A stretch of DNA of 25,049 nt from SURF-24 sp964537965 (GCA_964537965.1 CAZIDB010000047.1:1-25049), one strand, 5' to 3'. Numbered from the stretch's first letter, positions 14,191-22,194 are shown. Notes: generated by a model not told the origin, from the sequence alone. A program made the numbers and translations.

Positions 14191-14272
14191 CAAAACATCG
14201 TAGATGTTTTACAATTGTAACAAAGCTATCTCCACGTAACCTCAGATCCTTGTAGAGGATCAACAGGAAAAC
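14191..14272 (+). repeat. 82-bp direct repeat, copy 2
   Basis: Second copy of the 13954-14035 repeat. Here the first palindrome extends to AAAACATC-GTA-GATGTTTT (14192-14210, perfect), and the second is GATCCT-TGTAG-AGGATC (14245-14261). Part of the 521-bp gene-free stretch 13947-14467. Confidence 0.85.
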
Positions 14273-14299
14273 ATTTGATTATGAAAAACCAACTCACCC

Positions 14300-14320
14300 A
14301 ACCTGCTACAGCAGGTTTTT
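14300..14320 (+). terminator. Terminator-like hairpin in the gene-free stretch
   Basis: AACCTGC (14300-14306), TACA loop, GCAGGTT (14311-14317), then T to 14320. It has the form of an intrinsic terminator but is 354 bases from the nearest upstream plus-strand stop. It may end a long 3' leader, end an RNA over the repeats, or be another repeat unit. Confidence 0.45.
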
Positions 14321-14345
14321 CTGTCTGTCTAAAAGTAGTGTGGCT

Positions 14346-14462
14346 GTCATTGCGCGGAGTGAAACGACGAAGCAATCTATTCCATTAAAACTAAAATCGA
14401 AATCACTTCACTTTGCTCGTGATAACAATCTTACTTTTTAGTAAGGGCCGTACCGAAACAAC
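14346..14462. repeat. Decayed GTCATTGCG-type intergenic element plus REP-like remnant
   Basis: The left half starts GTCATTGCGCGGAGTG and continues to CGAAGCAATCT. The right half, TCACTTTGCTCGTGATAAC, looks like the degenerate inverted partner ending in CAATGAC. I recall such elements as common in intergenic DNA of related genomes. At 14430-14462, minus strand, GTTGTTTCGGTAC is followed by hairpin CTTACT-AAAA-AGTAAG, the same opening as the hairpins at 10817-10923 but with a different inner stem. No gene is seen. Confidence 0.5.
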
Positions 14463-14467
14463 TAATA

Positions 14468-15211
14468 TCAGTGTCTGTAAAAATTGCCTTTATCAAAAAG
14501 CTTAACAAACACCAGGCCTGCAATAAATCCACCGATATGAGCTGCATATGCAACTCCGCCTCCTGTATCACCACCGAGCATTCCTAAACCATTAATCAAC
14601 TGGAAGACAAACCATAAACCTATTAGTACAACAGCAGGAACAGCCGTAACAAAATAAAATAACAATGCTGTTACTCTCTTACGCGGATAAAGTAAAATAT
14701 AGCCGCCAAGCACACCGGAAATTGCACCTGATGCACCGAGCGAGGGAATAAATAAATTACTGTCAAAAATCAATGAAACAAAAACATGACTTAAAGAAGC
14801 AAGAACACCGGTAAGCAGGTAAAATACAATGTACCTTAAATGGCCAAGTCTGTTCTCAATGTTGTCTCCGAATACCCAAAGGAAAAGCAGGTTGCCAAGC
14901 AAATGTCCAAAGCTGCCGTGCATAAACATTGAAGTGATAATTGTAAAGTAAACAAATATTGGAGTCGGTTGAAGACCGGTTACTCTGTATCTTTCTCCGG
15001 TATATTCATCTATTACAATCCTGTCTTCAGAGGCATAATCATTTCCGGTTAATATTTCGGCAGGAACGGTTGAGTAGGCATAAGTAAACCTTTCATTGCT
15101 TCCGAACTTTTGAAGAAAAATAAAAACGAACAGGTTAATCAAAATGAAAAGATAATTTATAAAGGGAGTAATTCGTATTTCCCTGTTATCATCTCCAATC
15201 GGGAAAAGCAT
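14468..15211 (-). CDS. Rhomboid-family intramembrane serine protease
   Basis: A 247-aa polytopic membrane protein. Catalytic Ser is S161 in SLGASGAISG and catalytic His is H225 in AAHIGGFIAG, the two residues of the rhomboid dyad. HGSFGHLLGN (98-107) is the conserved helix-2 motif, with H103 and N107 near the oxyanion site. About six membrane segments fit the basic bacterial rhomboid core. Between the first and second helices lies a longer, polar insert (about 38-80) typical of periplasmic loops. It would cleave single-span membrane substrates inside the bilayer; its substrate is unknown. AAAGGA lies eight bases before the ATG. A 166-bp gap to the upstream minus-strand gene suggests a separate promoter, for which CAATTGTA (15267-15274), read TACAATTG on the minus strand, is a 7/8 match to TAnnTTTG. 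Confidence 0.93.
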   Translation of the reverse strand: MLFPIGDDNREIRITPFINYLFILINLFVFIFLQKFGSNERFTYAYSTVPAEILTGNDYASEDRIVIDEYTGERYRVTGLQPTPIFVYFTIITSMFMHGSFGHLLGNLLFLWVFGDNIENRLGHLRYIVFYLLTGVLASLSHVFVSLIFDSNLFIPSLGASGAISGVLGGYILLYPRKRVTALLFYFVTAVPAVVLIGLWFVFQLINGLGMLGGDTGGGVAYAAHIGGFIAGLVFVKLFDKGNFYRH

Positions 15212-15377
15212 AATAAATTCCTTTGATAAGATTTTCTATTAGTTTCATTTTTAATTTTTTATTTCACAATTGTAATGATTCTATCTTCCAGGTAATAATA
15301 AAACAATTTAACCATTCAGCAATTCATCAACTCTCCGAACAAAAGCCGGTTTTAACTTCCCGGATTAAAATCAAATA

Positions 15378-16439
15378 CTACTTGAAGGGATTTTGCACAT
15401 CAAAATAATTCGGCAGCATATCTGCCATACCGCATTTAGCCCAGTCGCCGTATGTTTCAAAAGGTACGGGTTCCTGCGGAAAACCGAACTTATCAATAAG
15501 AACATCATCATATTTTAATTTAAGGAAAGACGAGTGCCCTTTAAATTCAACTTTCAGGTAGTTAGCAAATTTAAGAAGGTACTCATTGCTAAGAATTCCT
15601 TTGTGTATAAGTTTATCTCTCCTGAAAATCTGTTCAAACCTGTAAGTGTATTTTGATTCGATAGGAAGCGCGGCAAAATAAATTTTATAGCCTTTCTCAA
15701 GGAATGTATCATTCACAAGTGAAAGCAGGAAATGATTTAGCGAGCCTTCGTAAACCGAGATACGGCTATTTAACCATTTGGTTTCTTCATCCTTATCGGC
15801 AGGTTTTAGGTTTTCAAATTTAGGCTGAACAAGAAAACTTATTCTTTGCTCGTTTTTATCCCAAAGGAAACTCATGAGAATACAATAAATTCTGTAACCC
15901 AATGCTTTATTAATTATAATTATTGGTCGTGTTGTAAAAGCAGACAGCACGCCGTGCAGATCCTCATTAAAATCGAGTGATGTTTCGTTTTCGATGGTGC
16001 AGTCTTCAGCAAACTTGTTCTGCCCAAGGAATAATCTTTTAAATGTTCTTAACCTGGATTGCCATTCAACCGGCATTTCAGAAACGACGCTTACGGAATC
16101 AAGCTGGTAAGTTTTTGGAATTAGCTTAAAGTCAAACTTAAGTTCGCTGTTCCCCTTTATTGAAACAGATTTTGAAATTACTTCGTAACCAAGGAAAGAA
16201 ACAACAAGTTCGTGCATGCCCGGAGTTACAGAAGTAATTTTATAGTTGCCGTCTTTATCGGTATGCGCTCCCCATGTTGATCCGGAAATAAAAACATTAA
16301 CTCCCTGTAACGGCATCTCGCTTTTTTCATCTGTAATAATGCCTGAAATTGAATTAGTATAATTCTGTGCATACGTGCCGGAGGCAACAACAAAGAATAT
16401 TAATGTAAGATATTTTAATGCCGGGTTTAACTTTTTCAT
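15378..16439 (-). CDS. Secreted carboxypeptidase-regulatory-like domain protein without barrel
   Basis: A 353-aa exported protein. The signal peptide runs to about residue 24 (VVASGTYAQ). Residues 30-112 are a carboxypeptidase-regulatory-like beta-sandwich (ISGIITDEKSEMPLQGVNVF, TDKDGNYKI, PGMHELVVSFLGYE), the domain that usually precedes TonB receptors and outer-membrane barrels in Bacteroidota. Here it is followed by about 240 residues with no plug or barrel. They include VEWQSRLRTFKRLFLG, ALGYRIYCILMSF and repeated aromatic strands, which I do not recognise as a named family. It begins 52 bases after the cobalamin receptor gene, and a long hairpin occupies nearly all of that spacing and ends next to the ATG. 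It may be an envelope accessory factor of that receptor or an independent surface protein. Confidence 0.75.
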   Translation of the reverse strand: MKKLNPALKYLTLIFFVVASGTYAQNYTNSISGIITDEKSEMPLQGVNVFISGSTWGAHTDKDGNYKITSVTPGMHELVVSFLGYEVISKSVSIKGNSELKFDFKLIPKTYQLDSVSVVSEMPVEWQSRLRTFKRLFLGQNKFAEDCTIENETSLDFNEDLHGVLSAFTTRPIIIINKALGYRIYCILMSFLWDKNEQRISFLVQPKFENLKPADKDEETKWLNSRISVYEGSLNHFLLSLVNDTFLEKGYKIYFAALPIESKYTYRFEQIFRRDKLIHKGILSNEYLLKFANYLKVEFKGHSSFLKLKYDDVLIDKFGFPQEPVPFETYGDWAKCGMADMLPNYFDVQNPFK

Positions 16440-16440
16440 A

Positions 16441-16482
16441 AACGGGGAATAACTTTTTATTAAAATACGTTATTCCCCTGTT
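16441..16482 (-). other. Intercistronic hairpin abutting a start codon
   Basis: On the minus-strand RNA, GGGGAAUAAC pairs perfectly with GUUAUUCCCC (16478-16469 with 16453-16444). It extends by AAC/GUU across one bulged A to 13 bp, with a 15-base AU-rich loop. The stem ends one base before the AUG at 16439. No long U-run follows, so it is not a standard terminator. It could restrict initiation, stabilise the upstream mRNA 3' end or attenuate transcription. Confidence 0.7.
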
Positions 16483-16491
16483 TTGTTGCAA

Positions 16492-18471
16492 CTACAAAAT
16501 AAATTTAATGCCGCCGTAGAATGATCTTTCTGGCGTACCGTAGAACAGCACTTCTTCATAATCTTCATTAAGAATATTATCAATCTTTCCATAAAGTTTT
16601 AAATTATTAAATAACTGGTATGCGGCAGATAAATTTACAAGCGTATAATCTTTAAGGTTAACTCTTGCAACAGGATAAACGCTGAAATCTTTATCTGCGC
16701 GTTTACCAATATTAACAACCTCAAGGTTTAAGTTAAGCGCATTAAGGTTGTAATTAATATTAACCGCAAACTTGTTTCGCGGTCTTCTAAGTAATTCTTT
16801 ATCGCTGTCTGCTGTACCTGTGCTTTTATCTTTTGTATCTGTATAAGTATAATTTGCTTTAACAGTAAAATTATAGAAAGAACTTGTGCCTAAAGTTACT
16901 TCCACACCTTTTGTCTCAGCTTTATCAATATTAATTGATTTGAAATTTGCATCGTATCCAATCAGGTCTGTAAATTCATTATGGAAATAAGTTACTCCAA
17001 CATTAAGGAAGTAATTAAACAGGAACTGTTCAACTCCGGCATCCCATCCTTTGCTTTTTTCCGGTTTTAAATCGGGGTTACCGTATATTGGATCATAAAG
17101 ATAATAAAGCGCAGGAGATTTAAATCCTGTTCCGTATGTTGCTTTAAATTTAGTATCTGTTAAGCGAAGGAAATAAGCGGGGGCAATCCTGTAAGTTACT
17201 TCAGAACCAAACTTATCATGTTTATCCCAGCGAACGCCAACAGTTGAGAAGAAGGAATTAAACAAGTTGGATTGTTCCTCAAGGTACAATCCTGTTGTGG
17301 TAGCTTTGCTTGCAGGAACAACTGAGCTGTATGGTCCCCACTCACTAATACTAAGATAATCCGAATAGGCTTTTTCAGTTTCGGTTTCAAACCCGAATAC
17401 AACAGTATTGCTGGTGTTAAGTTTTAAATTGTTCTGCCAGTCAATTTTAAATCTTTTACCTGTATAATAACTTACAGAAGCAACATTAGGGTGAGCATCG
17501 TCAGCTTCGTCTGTTGTCTTGCTTGTCATTTTAGCCGTGGAAGCACTTAAACTTTGCGTCCATAAACCATCAAGCAAAGTTAAGCTTCCGTTTATTTTAA
17601 GCAACGATTGTTCAAAGTTGGATTCAAAGTTCGGGTCATCTCCATAAATATCTTTTTTGTTTGCATCAAGAACTGAGCTTTGGTCAAGTCCGGCTTTGTC
17701 TTTTGAATAATTAAAGAAAATATTAAAGTTCAGGTTTTCCAAAGGTGTTATGCCAACTCTTCCGTTAAGATATTTAGCAAAGAACATATCTTTCTCAGTA
17801 TTTCCATAATCTTCGCTTGCGGCAGAAAAGCCATCAGTTCTAAACTGGGAATAGTTAACGGAATAATCAAACATACTTATCTGCCCGTTAACGGCTGCAT
17901 TTTCCCTGTAAGAATTATAAGAGCCGCCTTCACCTGAAAGATAAAACTTAGGTTTGCCTTCTCCCTTTTTAGTAAAGATACTTATTACCCCGGCAAGCGC
18001 ATCGGAACCGTACAAAGTGCTTTGCGGTCCTCTTAGTATTTCAATTCTTTCCACGTTAGAAGTTAAGATGTTGGCAAAATCCACACCGTTGCTAATGGAA
18101 CCAGGGTCGTTAACTTCTATGCCATCAACAAGCACCAAAGTATGATGAGGATTTGCGCCTCTTAGGAATACTCTTGTAAGTTTACCCGGTCCGCCCTGCT
18201 GTGCAACTATTAAGCCCGGTTGTTCAGCAAGCACATCAAGAATAAAATTCTTGTTGGATTTTTCAAGATCGGCTTCTGTAATAACGGTTACAGAGCTTGC
18301 AACCTGAAGCATGGAAGTATTAGTTTTGGTTGCAGAAACCACCACATCGGAAAGTGTGTAGGTTCTTACGGTATCTTTTTCATCAACAGAATAATCATTT
18401 TTATCTGCCTGTGCCAAAAGAACCGAACAAGAAAAAATAATAATTACAAAAAAGAAAAAGTATTTTTGCAT
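16492..18471 (-). CDS. btuB: TonB-dependent vitamin B12 (cobalamin) outer-membrane receptor, BtuB-like
   Basis: A 659-aa outer-membrane receptor. Residues 1-20 are a signal peptide (ending VLLAQ). A TonB-box-like segment is TLSDVVVSATKT (39-50). The plug (about 50-170) has SSVTVITEADLEK, DVLAEQPGLIV, VFLRGANPHHTLVLVDGIEVND, VERIEILRGPQSTLYGSDALAGVISIFTK. The barrel follows with the C-terminal receptor signature (VGVTYFHNEFTDLIGYD, LYGKIDNILNEDYEE, RSFYGGIKFIL). The specific B12 call rests on the cobalamin riboswitch in its leader together with the BtuB-like plug; the barrel alone would give only 'TonB receptor'. AAAGGAG (18486-18480 on the minus strand) lies eight bases before the ATG. It presumably imports cobalamin or related corrinoids using TonB energy. 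No btuCDF genes are in the window. Confidence 0.88.
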   Translation of the reverse strand: MQKYFFFFVIIIFSCSVLLAQADKNDYSVDEKDTVRTYTLSDVVVSATKTNTSMLQVASSVTVITEADLEKSNKNFILDVLAEQPGLIVAQQGGPGKLTRVFLRGANPHHTLVLVDGIEVNDPGSISNGVDFANILTSNVERIEILRGPQSTLYGSDALAGVISIFTKKGEGKPKFYLSGEGGSYNSYRENAAVNGQISMFDYSVNYSQFRTDGFSAASEDYGNTEKDMFFAKYLNGRVGITPLENLNFNIFFNYSKDKAGLDQSSVLDANKKDIYGDDPNFESNFEQSLLKINGSLTLLDGLWTQSLSASTAKMTSKTTDEADDAHPNVASVSYYTGKRFKIDWQNNLKLNTSNTVVFGFETETEKAYSDYLSISEWGPYSSVVPASKATTTGLYLEEQSNLFNSFFSTVGVRWDKHDKFGSEVTYRIAPAYFLRLTDTKFKATYGTGFKSPALYYLYDPIYGNPDLKPEKSKGWDAGVEQFLFNYFLNVGVTYFHNEFTDLIGYDANFKSINIDKAETKGVEVTLGTSSFYNFTVKANYTYTDTKDKSTGTADSDKELLRRPRNKFAVNINYNLNALNLNLEVVNIGKRADKDFSVYPVARVNLKDYTLVNLSAAYQLFNNLKLYGKIDNILNEDYEEVLFYGTPERSFYGGIKFIL

Positions 18472-18511
18472 ACAAGTTACTCCTTTTAAGAATAAATGAA
18501 TAAAAGTTGTA

Positions 18512-18597
18512 ACCTTCCGCGGGAATAATAAAAGTAAGTATGAATAATCGAATTGTTAATCAGTTTGCTTACTTTATCTAACCTCACCCACGAAGGT
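18512..18597 (-). promoter_or_regulatory. Long nested hairpin between riboswitch aptamer and btuB (candidate expression platform)
   Basis: On the minus-strand RNA, ACCUUC-GUGGG (18597-18587) pairs with CCCGC-G-GAAGGU (18523-18512) as 11 bp with one bulged G and one G-U. Inside it, AAAGUAAG (18575-18568) pairs perfectly with CUUACUUU (18538-18531). It occupies most of the 139 bases between aptamer and start codon. The ribosome site AAAGGAG lies just outside, so control could act through alternative pairing of this stem. Confidence 0.6.
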
Positions 18598-18610
18598 CAA
18601 ATAACGAACA

Positions 18611-18795
18611 TATTACGGCAGGTCTCCTGACTTAAGACAACAACCAACGCCTTCCCGAAAATGAACAGCAGAGAAGCTACTCATAATTTAACAGTGGCAA
18701 TGTGTTAGTTGTTAACGTCTACTACAGTTGCGGGGCAGTACCGGAATCTAACCGGTTTCCCTATTCTTCCCGATTTAAACGGGACACCGTAAACA
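18611..18795 (-). promoter_or_regulatory. Adenosylcobalamin riboswitch aptamer
   Basis: Read 5' to 3' on the minus strand, the conserved elements appear in order. They are GGTGTCCC (18788-18781), GAATAGGGAAACCGGT, the CTGCCCCGCAACTGTAGT core, the B12-box GCCACTG (18698-18692), GGGAAGGC, and the terminal AGTCAGGAGACCTGCCGT. This full set is diagnostic of the cobalamin riboswitch family. B12 binding to such leaders normally represses import genes. The aptamer begins only 47 bases after the upstream histidine kinase stop. I find no convincing promoter in that interval, so transcription may start inside the kinase gene or read through from it. Confidence 0.96.
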
Positions 18796-18842
18796 TTTAA
18801 AGAACTGGTTTTAACTTATTAAATAATCAGACCGATTCCAAA

Positions 18843-19985
18843 TTAAGGTTTAATTTCAGCAGGAAGTCTTATAAAAAAAGTTGTTCCTTTCTCTTTATCA
18901 CTTATAAAACCAACTTTACCTTTTAGATATCGTTCCGTTAGCAGTTTTATACTGTATGTTCCCAGACCTCTTCCTGTTCCTTTGCTTGAAAATGATCTCT
19001 GGAAAACCTGCAGCTGAATATTCCTTTCCATGTAAGCCGGATTATTCACATAAAAAATTATTTCTGAATCATTTGAAGAGCATTTTATTTTAACTTCCTG
19101 CCCGTCCTTTGAAGCTTCCAAAGCATTCTTAACCATATTTGAAATAACACGCCAGAGTAAAGTTTTGTCGGATATAAATTTAGAATGCACAGAGTCTTTT
19201 TCAACTATTATTTTTTTGTTTAGCGCGGCATCGCTTCTACTATGATAGCGAATTATCTCATCAAGAAAACTCTCGGTATAAATTCCAACAGGATTAATTT
19301 TATAATCATTGTTTTCTGCAGAGAGTAATTCGCGCTGGGCATTAATTTCATCGATTAATTTGTCCGAGAGACCTCCCAGAATTTCTATAAACTCGGCCGC
19401 CTCTTCATCATTTACATCTTCAATTGTTTCTGCAATACCTTTTAGACTGCTTGCCGTATTCATGATATCATGAAAAAATATCCTTTCAAAAACTTTCCTG
19501 CGTTTTTCACTCTGAATATCCTGAACAGTAAAGATGACGAAATTCTTATTTTTAAATTCCAGCGGTGCACTGTTAATTCTTAAATCAAATGCATTGCCTT
19601 CATGCTTTTCGATAATCCGGCATTCCTGGATATTTTCTTTTCCTTTTTGTGCAATAAGAATTGAATTAACGGCTCCGCATGTACAGCAGAATTCGGTCGT
19701 ACCGCATCCGCCTTCGGATTCAAAAGCATGTGTACAGTTCAGAACTTCACCGGGGCGTTTACCAAGTACTTCTTTTTCCTTTTCCTTATTTATCAAATTT
19801 AAAAATGCCGTATTCGTAAAAACTATTTGCCGTTCCTGGTTTAGTATTATTACTCCTGTTGGAACCGAGTTTAGTATTGTAAACATTGGAGCATCCTTGG
19901 GAAAAAGCGAATAGTCTTCCATAATTATTTCTTGTCCTGCTCTTTCTGACGGGGCAAACAGCGTATTCATACTTTTCTGTTCCAT
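18843..19985 (-). CDS. PAS sensor histidine kinase with a Cys-rich PAS insertion
   Basis: A 380-aa cytosolic kinase with no membrane helix. A PAS domain (about 33-155) begins FTILNSVPTGVIILNQERQIVFTN. Within it, residues 84-103 carry five cysteines (C84, C94, C100, C101, C103: NCTHAFESEGGCG then FCCTCGAVNSI). The spacing suggests a metal or Fe-S site, or redox-active thiols. The phosphoacceptor is H172 in FFHDIMN, the N box is SNMVKNALEAS with N287, and the Gly-rich lid is GTGRGLGTYSIKLL. The usual G1 box is modified to YVNNPAYM, as in a subset of such kinases. There is no adjacent response regulator, so its partner is elsewhere. AGGAAAG lies just upstream of the ATG. The shared intergenic region with the cyclase gene holds two dyad-symmetric candidate operators. 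Confidence 0.88.
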   Translation of the reverse strand: MEQKSMNTLFAPSERAGQEIIMEDYSLFPKDAPMFTILNSVPTGVIILNQERQIVFTNTAFLNLINKEKEKEVLGKRPGEVLNCTHAFESEGGCGTTEFCCTCGAVNSILIAQKGKENIQECRIIEKHEGNAFDLRINSAPLEFKNKNFVIFTVQDIQSEKRRKVFERIFFHDIMNTASSLKGIAETIEDVNDEEAAEFIEILGGLSDKLIDEINAQRELLSAENNDYKINPVGIYTESFLDEIIRYHSRSDAALNKKIIVEKDSVHSKFISDKTLLWRVISNMVKNALEASKDGQEVKIKCSSNDSEIIFYVNNPAYMERNIQLQVFQRSFSSKGTGRGLGTYSIKLLTERYLKGKVGFISDKEKGTTFFIRLPAEIKP

Positions 19986-20040
19986 CTTCTTTCCTGGTTT
20001 ATTATTAATACTCGAAGATTTTGTTTCTTTTTCTATGTAT

Positions 20041-20082
20041 ATCTTTTCGAAAAGATCAAATCAATGTGTTTATAAAATACAT
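20041..20082. promoter_or_regulatory. Two dyad-symmetric candidate operators in a divergent intergenic region
   Basis: ATCTTTTCGAAAAGAT (20041-20056) is a perfect 16-bp palindrome. ATGTGTTTATAAAATACAT (20064-20082) is a near-perfect interrupted dyad matching at seven of eight arm positions. They lie between the kinase start at 19985 and the cyclase start at 20210, where a regulator could act on both genes. No regulator family is assigned. Confidence 0.4.
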
Positions 20083-20209
20083 TTAAAATTAACATATTCA
20101 ATAAAAATATTTCTTAACAACCGGTACCAATAAAAACCAATAACTATGAAAGTATGATTTTTCTTTTTATCTTTTATTGAAATTTTTATGAAATTATCTT
20201 CCAGGGTTA

Positions 20210-22147
20210 ATGGATAACGATTATCAAATACGGTTGCTTGCGGCAATTATGTTTACCGATATGGTGGGTTATACTTCACTGATGCAAAAGGATGAGAAGC
20301 ATGCAAAAGAATTAAGGGATAGGCACCGCGAGGTATTGGAAAAGCAAATTACCGGGCATAAAGGAAAAGTCATGCAGTTCTACGGAGATGGCACCTTATC
20401 AATCTTCGGAAGTGTAATTGAAGCAACCAAATGTGCAATTATGATTCAGCAGGAACTTCAGCATGATCCAAAGATTCCTGTCCGGATAGGTATTCATGCC
20501 GGGGATATTGTTTATGATGATGAAGGAGTTTATGGTGACGGTGTTAATATTGCTTCAAGAATTCAGGCGCTTTCTGTTCCCGGCGGAGTTTTGATTTCCG
20601 AAAAAGTAAATGACGAACTGCGTAATCACAGCGAAATCTCCACGATTCTTATTGGTGAATTCAGATTAAAAAATGTTAAGAAGCCAATCGAGATATATGC
20701 AGTTAACTCCGATGGACTTGCCATACCGGATCCGCGTGAATTAGAAAGTAAAGCAGGTTTTTCTTCTAAAAGTATTGCCGTGCTTCCATTTACAAACATG
20801 AGCGCCGATCAGGATAACGAGTATTTTAGTGACGGAATTACAGAAGAAATAATAAATGCTCTCACAAAAATTGAAGGATTAAAAGTCACTTCACGAACTT
20901 CTTCGTTTGCCTTTAAAGGAAAGAATATCGATATAAGAGAAATTGGCAACAAGCTGAATGTAAGTACTGTGCTTGAAGGCAGCGTAAGAAAATTCGGGAA
21001 TAAAGTCCGAATTACCGCTCAGCTTATAAATACTACCGATGGCTACCATTTATGGTCCGAAGTGTACGATAGAAGTCTGGAAGATATATTTGTAATCCAG
21101 GATGAAATTTCAAAACAGATTGCAGGCAGATTTGCCCCGAAGCAGGACAAAGAATTACAACAAAAAACATTTGTTAAGTCACATACCAGGAATGTTGATG
21201 TGTATAATCTTTACTTAAAAGGATTATATCATTTTAACAAATGGTCATACTCAGACTTTCAAAAGGCGATAAGCTATTTTGAAGAAGCAATAAATGTAGA
21301 ACCGACTTTTGCGTTACCTTATTCAGGATTGGCAAATTGTTATACCGTATTAAGCGCGATGGGAAGAATTCCGGTTCACTCCGCTTATATAACCGCTAAG
21401 GAACTGGCAATAAAATCCCTGGAGCTTGATGACAGCCTGGCGGAATCTCACATATCTCTTGCAATAGTAAAACTTTTTCATGAATGGGATTGGGAAGGTG
21501 CATTAAACTCCTTCGAAAAAGCAATGGAATTAAATTTTGGTTCATCAATAGTGCATCATCCTTACTCAATCTATCTTGCTGTTCAGGGTGATATTGAAGA
21601 AGCTGTTAAGGAAATGGAAATTGCTTTGTCTTTTGATCCTTTATCTCCAAACTTGCTAAGCAGCCTTGGTGAGATGTACATTTTTGCCGGAAGGTATGAT
21701 GATGCAATTGAGCAGATAAATAAAGCGCTCGAACTGGAACCTAACTTTATAAATGCAAAAATCCATCTTAGTTACGCCTGTCTTTCAAAAGGTGAGCACA
21801 ACAAAGCAATTAAAATTTTGGATGGTCTTGATTTTTCCAATGATGAAGAATGCGAAACGGGAACAATAGGATTTGCTTATGCTCTTGCAGGCGCCAGACA
21901 TCATGCGGAGAAGTATTTAAAAATTCTTTTAGATAAAAATGAAAGGAAAGAAGGCCCTTCCAACAGCTTATCCCTGGCTTACATATATGCGGCTCTTGGT
22001 AATAAAGAAAAAATGTTTGAATACCTTGATAAATCCTATGAAGAAAGAATTGGTGGCTTAATATTTATTAAAATTGTACCTGTATTTAAGAAACACAGCA
22101 ATGATTTGCGCTACAAACTTCTGCTTGAAAAGTTAAAGCTTGCCTGA
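20210..22147 (+). CDS. Class III nucleotidyl cyclase fused to TolB/FlgO-like domain and TPR repeats
   Basis: A 645-aa cytosolic multidomain protein. Residues 8-165 are a class III adenylate/guanylate cyclase catalytic domain: metal-binding D17 (MFTDMVGYT) and D60 (FYGDG), and transition-state N113 and R117 in GDGVNIASRI. Residues 186-305 match the TolB-like/FlgO-type domain often fused to bacterial cyclases (SIAVLPFTNMSADQDNEYFSDGITEEIINAL, then STVLEGSVRKFGNKVRITAQL and GYHLWSEVYDR). Residues 315-640 hold tandem TPRs (for example ALPYSGLANCYTVL, PNLLSSLGEMYIFAGRYDDAIEQI). Positions that select the base look non-canonical: Q56 where adenylate cyclases have Lys, and G106 where they have Asp. 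Thus cAMP, cGMP or another product cannot be assumed. TPRs suggest protein-protein control of cyclase output. It ends 47 bases from the convergent TPR kinase. Confidence 0.9.
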   Translation: MDNDYQIRLLAAIMFTDMVGYTSLMQKDEKHAKELRDRHREVLEKQITGHKGKVMQFYGDGTLSIFGSVIEATKCAIMIQQELQHDPKIPVRIGIHAGDIVYDDEGVYGDGVNIASRIQALSVPGGVLISEKVNDELRNHSEISTILIGEFRLKNVKKPIEIYAVNSDGLAIPDPRELESKAGFSSKSIAVLPFTNMSADQDNEYFSDGITEEIINALTKIEGLKVTSRTSSFAFKGKNIDIREIGNKLNVSTVLEGSVRKFGNKVRITAQLINTTDGYHLWSEVYDRSLEDIFVIQDEISKQIAGRFAPKQDKELQQKTFVKSHTRNVDVYNLYLKGLYHFNKWSYSDFQKAISYFEEAINVEPTFALPYSGLANCYTVLSAMGRIPVHSAYITAKELAIKSLELDDSLAESHISLAIVKLFHEWDWEGALNSFEKAMELNFGSSIVHHPYSIYLAVQGDIEEAVKEMEIALSFDPLSPNLLSSLGEMYIFAGRYDDAIEQINKALELEPNFINAKIHLSYACLSKGEHNKAIKILDGLDFSNDEECETGTIGFAYALAGARHHAEKYLKILLDKNERKEGPSNSLSLAYIYAALGNKEKMFEYLDKSYEERIGGLIFIKIVPVFKKHSNDLRYKLLLEKLKLA

Positions 22148-22194
22148 TAAAGATCCGTAAAGTACAAAAACAAGTTTTACCATGAATTAAGAGT

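Noticed and set aside
13954..14272. Direct repeats read as a CRISPR array
   Set aside because: There are only two 82-bp copies separated by 155 bases of non-spacer-like sequence with no cas genes.
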